This document shows, piece by piece, positions 55,499 to 64,000 of a stretch of 64,000 nt of DNA. Position numbers and translations under genes: made by a program. The number at the start of each line of letters is the position of its first letter. Positions within the stretch are counted from its first letter, which is position 1. The stretch comes from Aricia agestis (lineage: Eukaryota > Arthropoda > Insecta > Lepidoptera > Lycaenidae): the NCBI RefSeq assembly GCF_905147365.1, contig NC_056409.1, forward strand, positions 3,539,001-3,603,000, read 5' to 3'. The notes beneath the pieces are model-generated. The model did not search any database and was not told the origin of the DNA. It saw only the letters and a program-made list of their open reading frames with translations.

Positions 55499-56190
55499 AG
55501 CAACATAGCATATAAATTGACTCGTGAGTCGTGACCATAATATCTCAGTACACGCACAACTACAATTTGGATTAGTTATGTTTATAATATAAATGTCTTA
55601 TATGAACCTATCAATATCATTCCAGTAGTTGATAAAATGCAAACAAACAATAAAATATTCATCTTTATATTATTGTGGTAAGTACCTATAAGCTCTAGAA
55701 AACTACAGTCTAGACTCTAGACAGGGCATGTCCCTATAGTATAGCTACACGCTTTTCTCCACAACGAGCACTTATTAAAACTAACCTCTCTGAATCATCT
55801 CATTGACTCTTGTTAATGACGATCTTTGTTTATTGAGTCGATGCATTCCGCGTGTAAACTCATCATCGTCATCGTCCACACAGTAAGATTTTGTAAAAAC
55901 TATTTTTTTCGGTTATCCTAACGGCCAGCCTCTGACTCAAGCTTTCCGTTCTTAATTCCTTTTTTTACGTTAAAAATACTTAAGGAACTATTTTATGTAT
56001 TCCATATTAACTACGAGTTTAAAATTAGGCGTTTTTTTTTTTCGCCATGTTAGATCCCGAACTAAATAGTCTGTCTATTTAATAGGACAATTCTGAAAAC
56101 ATTAGTTCCTTTATTCAGAAATAACACAATTTATATTCACATTATTATTTTTAATGGTTTAAAAATTAGAACAAAATTTACAAAATTTTT
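55499..56190. other. Gene-free stretch
   Basis: AT-rich; nothing recognisable. Confidence 0.4.
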
Positions 56191-56522
56191 ATACGTGGGA
56201 AAACCATGCTTCGGCACGAATGGGCCGGCTCGACCGGAGAAATACCACGTTCTCACAGAAAACCGGCGTGAAACAGCGCTTGCGCTGTGTTTCGCCGAGT
56301 GAGTGAGTTTACCGGAGGCCCAATCCCCTACCCTATTCCCTTCCCTACCCTCCCCTATTCCCTTCCCTTCCCTACCCTCCCCTATTACCCTATTCCCTCT
56401 TAAAGGCCGGCAACGCACCTGCAGCTCTTCTGATGCTGCGAGTGTCCACGGGCGACGGAAGTTGCTTTCCATCAGGAGACCCGTTTGCTCGTCTGCCCTC
56501 CTTATTTTATTAAAAAAAAAAA
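56191..56522 (+). mobile_element. LINE-tailed retroposon, copy 7
   Basis: Full-length, from ATACGTGGGAAAACCATGCT to a 12-nt A run. The C-rich tract has regular CCCTTCCCTACCCTCCCCTA units. Overlapping 88- and 146-codon frames are repeat artefacts. Confidence 0.9.
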
Positions 56523-56547
56523 GTTTTAATAACGGTTTGGGAGTACC

Positions 56548-56673
56548 TTTTTTTTTTTTTATGAAATAAGGGGGCAAACGAGCAAACTGATGGAAAGCAA
56601 CTTCCGTCGCCCATGGACACTCGCAGCATCAGAAGAGCTGCAAGTGCGTTGCCGACCTTTTAAGAGGGAATAG
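56548..56673 (-). mobile_element. LINE-tailed retroposon, tail fragment (copy 8)
   Basis: T run, ATGAAATAAGGGGGCAAACG through TTTTAAGAGGGAATAG, then breaks off. It is tail-to-tail with copy 7, separated by only 25 bp. Confidence 0.85.
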
Positions 56674-57052
56674 CTTCGGCCGTGACTTATAATTTGAATT
56701 TTTAGCCATTGATGGCCAAAGCTTGTTTCAGTTTGTTTCTATTTTAATTTCGACATCGAAAAAATTGCACATATTGAAACATTACGTACATTTGGGAAAC
56801 AAAAAGCTTTTTTTATGTTATTTGCAGAAATTGCCAATATTTTTTGTCCATATTCATAGTTCGTTTTAATCGGATTCCAGTGCGCCGATACACCATCAAT
56901 GTTTTGCGTCATAATCCAGTTGCTGCGAAATTCATATTAAGTATTTTTTTTTTATATTCTTTTAACAAAATTTTGCGGGAAAGGTTTGTTATGACTTTGC
57001 ATCGTTCCCTTAATATCTAGTAGTAGCTAGTAGTTAGTAAAATCTAGCATTA
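56674..57052. other. Gene-free stretch
   Basis: AT-rich; nothing recognisable. Confidence 0.4.
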
Positions 57053-57055
57053 TTA

Positions 57056-57173
57056 GGGCCTGGTTCACCACTTCCTGATATGTGCCTCAGAATTATGGAG
57101 TATGGAGTATCTTTCAGATAAGTAATTGTGAATAGCCTATCCGGGACTTATCAGGAAGTGGTAAAACAGGTCC
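57056..57173. mobile_element. MITE, CCACTTCCTGATAA family, copy 3
   Basis: GGGCCTGGTTCACCACTTCC and its inverse (GGAAGTGGTAAAACAGGTCC) bound 118 bp. TTA lies outside both ends (57053-57055, 57174-57176), the same TWA target seen at 35184. Confidence 0.85.
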
Positions 57174-57176
57174 TTA

Positions 57177-57589
57177 GTTTTTGCCCGGCCGGCCCGGAGG
57201 CCCGGAGGAATTAGTGTAGGGTGATAATTATCGTGAAGCCCATATTATTTCCTACTAGCGTATTGTGTCCCACTGCAGTGAAAAGGCCTTCCCTCTTTAA
57301 CTGACTTCCAAAAAGAAGGTTCTCTGTTTGGCTTTATCCGCTGTACCTATATTATTTCTATACAAATCACGACCCGATAGACTACACAGTTTATACTTCA
57401 GAGCTACGTTTGCTTATCGTGCAGAGGTCTGTGCGTGACTTACTCGTAAACCATGCCCGCAATCACTCTTTGTTCAGTTGTGACTCAGCTCCAGTCAACA
57501 CTGATACTTGATAGCTTATCGCGTAAGGCTACACAAATATTGCACATAATGCAGTGTCAATGAGGTTTCATTAATAGGTAGGTCCTTAA
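57177..57589. other. Gene-free stretch
   Basis: Nothing recognisable. Confidence 0.4.
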
Positions 57590-57742
57590 TACGAGGCCCA
57601 CTGTAAACATTGGGCCAACGCATCGAGCTAGCGCATTGGACCATATGGAGTACGGAATGTCATTCCAACTTATGGCCAAGTAGGCCCCTGCACGTTGGCC
57701 CAATTTGCTTAATTAGTTGGCCCAACGTGTACAGAGGGCTTA
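57590..57742. mobile_element. MITE, TTGGGCCAACG family
   Basis: AGGCCCACTGTAAACATTGG-GCCAAC at the left is inverted as TTGGCCCAACGTGTACAGAG-GGCTT at the right. An extra CACGTTGGCCCAA lies 20 bp inside. TTAA-like flanks are imperfect. Confidence 0.65.
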
Positions 57743-58306
57743 AAAGATTTATCACACTGGCGAGTTTTGTTGCAAAATGGTTACATTAAAGATTTTAAGG
57801 TCCACAAATGCCAAACTGCATTTCTCAGGAAATCGAGTCTCATCGCAGTCTCGCTGCGTCCGAAGATATGGTAAATGGACGTAGCCCTACCTAATTAACT
57901 CTATGCCTATTAAATGCTAGACACAAATTTATCGTTCTTGTTTACTTTAGAAGTAGAAGATACAATTCTCTAAAAATCCCAAGAAATCAAAATAGCACCT
58001 AAATAAGTAGGGGTGTTATAATAGTCAAGTAATAAGGTAACCACAAAATATTATCTTCACAAAATTCAAGAAAACAATAACAGAAAACCCGCAATAACAA
58101 AGCAGCGGCCCAGATATCTGAAACCCTAGCCCCAAACGTGTTCGGAGTGACAATTTCAGCTCGACCGCGACCCTATGAATATAATAAAGTGTTTATGTTA
58201 TCTCCGACGCGATGTATCTCTTTAAACCATATCTCAAATCACGTACACGCTTGTTCGATGGCCAATATTCCATTTGCATTATCGTCGCTAGCAAAAGTGC
58301 CCCAAA
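57743..58306. other. Gene-free stretch
   Basis: Nothing recognisable. Confidence 0.4.
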
Positions 58307-58433
58307 ACTCTAGTTAACAAGTGCCATTTTTATAGAATGTTGTAGATGGTATTCTAAATCGAATGAGATCAAAATCATAATTTTCGGTGCATGAGATCAG
58401 GTTTGTGGCAAAATGGCACTTGTTGACCAGAGT
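58307..58433. mobile_element. MITE, ACTCTAGTTAACAAGTGCCATTTT family
   Basis: ACTCTAGTTAACAAGTGCCA and TGGCACTTGTTGACCAGAGT are inverted with two mismatches. 127 bp. No target duplication identified. Confidence 0.7.
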
Positions 58434-59157
58434 ACAAGGTAACCGCGACTTGTTCGCGAGACTCTACCTACTCGTATATACACCGTGTATAACCTCGCAG
58501 ACAAGTTTCTTAATAGCAGACAATGTAAACAAAATGTTAACATTAATCTGATCGAGTATTGTGTATTATAATAATGGGGATTGTCCATTTTTTTTTTTAA
58601 TTTTGCTCATTACAAAAACATTTCGAGGAATAAGGTCAGTGATCGTTTTTCTGTATATAAACGAAAAAAATACCTATTAGTTACTTATATTTTTGAACAA
58701 ATATGTTTAACCTTTATTTGACCTTCAATGGCGTTAAATTAGCAATAAATTCGACCAACATTACGTTTCGAACTTTTGGTAAGCTTCTCGTATCAGCTTT
58801 CACATAATGAGAACTTGCAATTGACGAACCAGCCATTATAAATAAGATTGAAAGGAAAAAACATACTGCAGAGGTCAATTATTGGACGCCGATGATGACG
58901 TCAGAGCGAAACTTTAAAAATTTTTTGAGAAAAAACTAGCCAATGAATTTCAAAATTATTTAATTTATATTCTTAAAATACCCTATTTTAACGAAAAAAA
59001 ATATATAAAAAGTACATGTGATTTTTTTTGACAATGCCCATTGCTAATAGATAATAGAATCAGGCGTTACTCTGCGGAAATCCATAGCTTAAAATTTAGT
59101 TTGTTATCATTTTTAGCAATATTCCGCGAAATAAACCTCAATCTTTAATGACTGAGT
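58434..59157. other. Gene-free stretch
   Basis: AT-rich; a TGACGTCA octamer at about 58898. Nothing else. Confidence 0.4.
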
Positions 59158-59400
59158 GTACGCATAAGCATGCGAACAGCACCCTCCTCTCCCACACTGC
59201 CTATGCGTATACTCGCATGCAAGAACCTGCGCAAACACCACCACCATACAAGCAATAATGTTGGCAAATCCGTGCAAGGCCCATGTAGGTTGAACACCTC
59301 GACGCGCGTTTCGCCCCAACACCGGAGCATCCTCAGGATGTGGACGCTACGAACTTGACGGACGTTGTTCGAGACTATTTCTGTACACTCGTTCTTACTT
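59158..59400 (-). mobile_element. Penelope-like element fragment
   Basis: The minus strand has CATCCTGAGGATGCTCCGG and GGGGCGAAACGCGCGTCGAG, the repeat-end signature I associate with Penelope-like retroelements, which carry hammerhead motifs in their terminal repeats. No reverse transcriptase or GIY-YIG sequence is present, so only a terminal repeat fragment is kept. Boundaries are estimates. Confidence 0.55.
59295..59342 (-). ncRNA. Hammerhead ribozyme-like fold
   Basis: Reading the minus strand from 59342: stem I 5' strand CACAUC; core CUGAGGA (59336-59330, matching CUGANGA); one extra U; stem II GCUCC/GGGGC with a 6-nt loop; GAA core (59312-59310); a two-pair stem III AC/GU with loop GCGC; cleavage-site C at 59301; then stem I 3' strand GAGGUG (59300-59295). 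Stem I pairs 5 of 6. The minimal stem III is typical of Penelope-associated hammerheads. The extra U after A9 is the one deviation. Confidence 0.6.
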
Positions 59401-61280
59401 TTAAAATCATAGCATTTTCTCTACATTGCGAGGCATATCATGTTTAGAAGTACGCGACAAACATTATCGCGAGGCGAGCCCGTATGTCGCTTTGATCCCA
59501 GAACAGGACGATAAGCGTATAGTAGGTATACAAGTGTGTAAGTCCAAACTTTGTTTACTTTTAAGGACATCTAAGAATTTAAACTCCATTTAGTTTGAAA
59601 TCACATTATAAGAATTTTCAATCACTTTTACCTGCATCAAATTGGAATAAAAGTACAGTACTCCCAAATTAATAATGGAAATCTTCGCTAATTGTCGTAA
59701 TCACGAAAACACCCGAATCTATGAAACTTGCATTTTGCACCTTGTTCAAAGGAAATAGAAGTAATTATCATATAGCCGGTGGCTGTTCACTGTCGCTAAC
59801 TCACCGGGAAGCCATCGCGGCTTTACCATGCTCACGTCCAAGTAACGTCAGGCGCCTCTACGTCGCTGTAAAGTGCTGTTTTTCTTATTAAACTTAAGTT
59901 TAAAACAGCGCTTGCGGCGACGTCTTTCGACGCTCGGGAAATACGATCGTTGCCGAAAAATTACGAAAATTTCTATGCGCATTATCACTTTGGGAGCACT
60001 GCACAAATCAAATTGTCAATGAAACCAGTAGATCCTGTTCCATACACACCAAATGGATGTATGATTTGTCTATAAAAAGTTTTTCCATGTTTGGTGACAC
60101 TGTTCCGTAGTATTTGCACTGCGGTTCGTGTTACAAACGCCAAATATTTACCGTTGTGAGTTTTATCTGCTTCTGTATTGCAAAAACGTACTTTATATTT
60201 ACCACGCCTTCACTTTGGTATCGATAACGTATTGAATTTTGCTATATTACCATTATACGTAGGTCTTCACTGTGATATTGGTACTTGGCTGATGATGAGT
60301 GATGACATAATATATTATATGTATAAAAATGGAAAGAGTTGAAAATGTTCACGAAAATTCCCCTTTTTAACTCACATAGGCAGTCTGAAGTTTCCTAAGC
60401 CTTGTTATAAAGTGGATGCATAAGTTACTCTTTTCAACTTAGCCAACGAAGGTTCCATCCGTCAAAATCGTTCAAGCGAAGTCTCGAATTGTGATGATTT
60501 GGCACACATGCGCCAGTTTGGATTAAAGTTAATCCTGAGTTAAATATTATTATATTTCTCTTGTGTATGGGCAAGCTAAGGCATGATTTCATGAAGATTT
60601 TGACATAAGTTGCAAAAATTTACTCTTCATGAAAATATGAAAGGTATATCATTAATTGTCTCTGATCCGGCCTTAGTATTCTAACATTGGTTAGGTATTC
60701 AGTTGTTTTTAAACGTTTATAAACGGATAAATTCAATTTTATGTGACATGTGTAATTTATATTTCCTTCCTCTGATTACATACAACATATTAACGTTTAT
60801 GACCGCCGATAACCCCCACCACCACCACTCCCCTCTGTGGCCTGTCGGGGTCCCAATAACGTTAAATTACGTCGTTACGTCACGCGCGTATTGCGTACGG
60901 AGAGAGCTCTTAGAGTCCCCTGGCGCAAGGCACAGGGTACTGGCCTTAAATGTTTCACTCATCAATAGTAGTTGCATTAGAATTTAGATCACAGATTTTT
61001 GTTATTCATATTCACGATATTTTATAGCTCGTGAATGCGACGGCAGATTGAAACGATCTATTTCAAAGGGAATGAACCTAATATCATCTCATGGCGGTAT
61101 CTTATATTTGTTTATAATAAACCAGTTCATACGGGTTCATTTGCGATGAATTGAAATCATCCAACCCAGAAAGAGTGGCATCCTGATTTGAATGCTGCCT
61201 GTCGCTATGCCTATAGCTTACAATTTTACTTGATACAATGCACCTATCGTACCAATCAAAAGGATTAAACTCTACGTTAA
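59401..61280. other. Gene-free stretch
   Basis: An imperfect hairpin (CGTCGCTGTAAAGTGCTGTT with a complement ending GCGGCGACG, 59859-59922) is visible. A 94-codon frame at 60703 has no recognised domain. Otherwise unique-looking. Confidence 0.4.
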
Positions 61281-61850
61281 ACTACATTTTTTGCGATATC
61301 ATAGGCCAGCATCAAAACAGTATTACGCCTATTCCTCGCACCACACCCAGCAATTGTAAGAGGCGAATCACAAAGTGGAACGTCTCCTCCCGGCGGCGCA
61401 TGCTGCATCATTACCGTAAACCCTGGTAATGAACATCCCCCTGGAATACCTGACGACCCCAACACGTGACAGCTCACACAGGGAGTTCTGATTAGGGGCG
61501 ACGATTCAAACGCGACAGAATGTTTTACCTGACACCGAACCGAACTAAATATCAGTTAACCCTATGGTTAAAAATAGCTGAACCTAAGAAAGCGGAGGAC
61601 GCTCAAGCCCTGTAACATGCCAAAGCGAAGACGTAGGATCAGAAATGATCACAACTACTTGGAGATGTTGTTGCCCATTACACGAGTCTCCGAGTTGGTT
61701 GCGATGCGCATCGTACTCCTGAGTGACGCGAACCCGGAAAGGATGGCACAAGCAAGACCTAAAGGAGCACATGTCGTCCCTTGGGCCAACAAACCTTCTC
61801 CCAAGACGGTCTGTATTCCGATTGGTCAAAATGATACTTAAAAATCGTTT
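61281..61850. other. Moderately GC-rich unassigned segment
   Basis: Less AT-rich than the flanks, with open frames on both strands (61277-61477 minus, 61617-61841 plus starting MPKRRRRIRNDHNYLEML, 61584-61829 minus). None shows a domain I recognise. It could be a decayed coding fragment of a mobile element. Confidence 0.25.
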
Positions 61851-62987
61851 GACGTTTAAAGAATACTATTTTGCTGTATATTTTGACTGACTTGTATTAA
61901 CTGATTGACTGATCTGTATTAATTTTGAATCAAAACAGCAGAGCAGCAGAATATGGCACTGATACAAACTTACCATAATATACTGTAATATCTGTTAGCT
62001 CGAGTCCGTAGCTGTTGAAATCACATAGTTCACTTCATATAATAGCTAGTAGTGGACGTTACTGATTGCATCTGGCTCCACGAACTAAACAAGTTTCATT
62101 ATAAAAGTACTTCATATTATTTCCGCTATCAAGCGCTCAGCTAGCCCGCTTTATATAAAATAATATAAAAGTCGACAATCCCATTAAATCAGAGTGTTAG
62201 CCATCTGGTTTCTGATCACGTAGCGGAGAGATTTAATACTTTAAACTGTTTGTTCGCGTGGCGTTTGGGAACCGTTTGACGAATGCCTCTCGCGGGCCAA
62301 CCTGACTGACAATTAGAACGAATGTTTCGACCATTCCACGAGTCAGGTGCTCGAAATGACTGAATCATTAGAAGACTTGGAAATGATTAAGGTTGAACGC
62401 TTGTCTTTTCTGCAGAAACATCCTTATCCTCCCGATCTGCTATTATATGTAATGTAAAATGAATACAAATTTGAACTGATTTGGCATGCCGCATGGTAAC
62501 ATTTTCCATACACGTTTTATTCGCAATCGGTCGTAAAAATGTACCAATGAAGATATTACAGCTGCGCCTCGTTGTTGTGTGCAAAGCAGAATCGGTGTAC
62601 ACATCTCAGTGTAATTGAAACGACGAAGTTTTTCCTCGGAATTGTGTATTAGGAGTGGAATTGTCGCGAAAAGCGATTCCAGGAAACCAATCCATCTAAT
62701 TCCGACGAATACGCCATTAATTACAAACGGGTTTGTTTAGTTACTTTCAAATTGATGACGTTGTAAATATTCAAACGAAATTATAACGAGCGATTTGAAT
62801 CATGTACAAATATTATGTGTTTTAATAATGACAGTCACAGTCGTCGAATTTCTGTTTTTGGGGCTATTTTGCTACTCAGTGATTTTGCTCAAAGGGATTT
62901 GTTCTCTATCGTCTTTAGAAGAATTAGTTTTGCATTTTCTTAACATAATATTTTTAACCCAGGCCCTAAGTACTATACCTACCTTTT
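61851..62987. other. Gene-free stretch
   Basis: Nothing recognisable. Confidence 0.4.
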
Positions 62988-63063
62988 GACCCGGATTCGG
63001 AAACTTACTGCGCGGTAATCGTTCAACGCTAAGTCGCAAATCATGATTTTCTAAATCCGAGTC
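62988..63063. mobile_element. Very short MITE (76 bp), copy 2
   Basis: GACCCGGATTCGGAAACTTA and the complement TTTTCTAAATCCGAGTC bound 76 bp, with GCGACTTAG/CTAAGTCGC-like sequence inside. It matches the 98-bp copy at 2876. Confidence 0.6.
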
Positions 63064-63433
63064 ATAAGGTAATTTTGAAATGATTGAATAACCAGCTTTA
63101 ATTAACCAAACAATAACGTGAAATATTTCCCTTCGTTCATAAATCCAGAAAAAACTACCGCTACAGAAACTAGAAGGTTAATTCGTGCAGTCGGAGTCGT
63201 AAAATTAGTAATTTAGTCCACGCAAGAGCCCGCTGGCGAGCTTTGAGGAATCACAAAAAGCCTCGTTTATTTTTCATAAGCGGTCCAGTTATTTAAACTA
63301 CAAAGAAAACATGTCGCGCGCCGACCCACTGACCTCCCTCTCGTCATATGCCAAAACTCAAGTGCTACTGTACAACTGTTTGTTTTGTTCAAATTTGCCC
63401 AATTAAATTTTTATGCGATTATTTCTATACAAA
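63064..63433. other. Gene-free stretch
   Basis: Nothing recognisable. Confidence 0.4.
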
Positions 63434-63708
63434 TAATAATAATATCTATGGACGCTTCACACCACGTCAGGCTGGCCCCGTTAGCACGGGCCAAGTACCT
63501 AAAGGACTTGTGTTACAGGTACCAGACAACGGAAATATATTTAATACTTTTATACTATACATATATTTAGGATTTTTATTATATCATACACATATTTAAT
63601 ACACAACCAGACCCGGGACCTTTGAAAACTCTTTGTTCCGTCGGCGGAATTCGAACCCGCGACCTCCGGCTTGAGCTACCGACGCGCTCACCACTGAGCC
63701 ACAGAGGT
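63434..63708 (-). mobile_element. tRNA-derived SINE (Metulj-like), copy 5
   Basis: An (AAT)n-derived start, GGACGCTTCACACCACGTCA, the AT-rich body, box B complement GGAATTCGAACC and box A complement CCACTGAGCCA. Essentially full length. CCCGTTAGCACGGG is a small insertion-hairpin within the 3' part. Confidence 0.9.
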
Positions 63709-64000
63709 GGAGAGGGTGAAATGTATTTTTATTTGGTACATTTTGTTTGCTTTTTTTCATAAAGCTTTTGATCCACTGAATTTTGTCGTGACCACATAAT
63801 AGGAACACTGTCATATTATGATAGTGTTCCTAGGCAGCAAAGATACGGCGGTACAAAAGGTGTAGCGGATATTAAAATTTCTTACGAGATAGTCCCCGTT
63901 CAGGAGAGTACTAACAAAAGGCCAGCCTTTCCGAGGGTTCCCCCGGGTCGAGTCGCGTCAATTCTGCGACGTTTTCTTCACGTTTGTTCCACTATAAAAA
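63709..64000. other. Terminal stretch with hairpin and TATA-like end
   Basis: TAGGAACACTGTCAT (63800-63814) pairs with 63818-63832 with one mismatch. GC-rich sequence (CCCCCGGGTCGAGTCGCG) precedes CTATAAAAA at the window end, which could be a core promoter start, but no downstream sequence is available. Confidence 0.3.

Noticed and set aside
56137..56577. Longest frame of the window, 146 codons, minus strand
   Set aside because: It runs through the tail, G-rich tract and head of two LINE-tailed retroposons. It is an artefact of repeat composition.
59170..59358. Three overlapping 60-70 codon frames around 59.2 kb
   Set aside because: They overlie the Penelope-like terminal repeat and ribozyme fold on both strands. 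No retroelement protein motif is present.
61617..61841. 74-codon basic frame MPKRRRRIRNDHNY...
   Set aside because: An overlapping antisense frame of 81 codons exists and no family is recognised. Kept only as part of an unassigned GC-richer segment.

Overview
The window reads as AT-rich intergenic or intronic DNA from a moth or butterfly (Lepidoptera). No complete protein-coding gene is visible in 64 kb. The host assignment rests on repeats: Helitrons starting TCTATACTAATATTATAA and ending in a small hairpin plus CTAG, a tRNA-headed SINE with an ATT tail resembling the Metulj SINEs of butterflies, a retroposon ending in GCCCCCTTATTTCAT-An, and a ~680-bp repeat ending with the motif CGCACTTGGCCGG. 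Family names come from recall of sequence patterns and were not searched.

Layout. 1-13 kb: Helitron copies, two inverted copies of a ~200-bp MITE, a very short MITE, an 88-bp tandem duplication, a complex minisatellite (6 kb) and SINEs. 13-19 kb: TIR elements and a three-layer nest (LINE in TIR element in Helitron). 20-30 kb: perfect hairpins, a GC-rich island, a LINE C-terminus, both SINE types and TTAA- and hAT-type MITEs. 30-36 kb: mostly unique AT-rich DNA holding the one good splice-site pair (32854-32909), an ORF1-type retroposon fragment and rearranged Helitron ends. 37-46 kb: SINE copies, a LINE inserted in a mariner-type MITE, a broken RTE-type LINE carrying a hAT-type MITE, and nested foldback elements. 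48 kb: a 52-bp satellite array with an inverted segment. 51-55 kb: the densest nesting, including two MITEs that share one TTA target site. 59 kb: a Penelope-like fragment with a hammerhead-ribozyme fold on the minus strand. 60-64 kb: mostly unique sequence, a tiny MITE and a last SINE.

Functionally this is an archive of transposition. Class II non-autonomous elements with TWA, TA, TTAA and 8-bp target sites, rolling-circle elements and retroposons have repeatedly inserted into each other, so relative ages can be read from the nesting. The only sequences here likely to serve the host are one candidate noncoding exon and a few short palindromic motifs resembling CRE sites, all of low to moderate confidence. 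The most interesting single object is the hammerhead-like fold.
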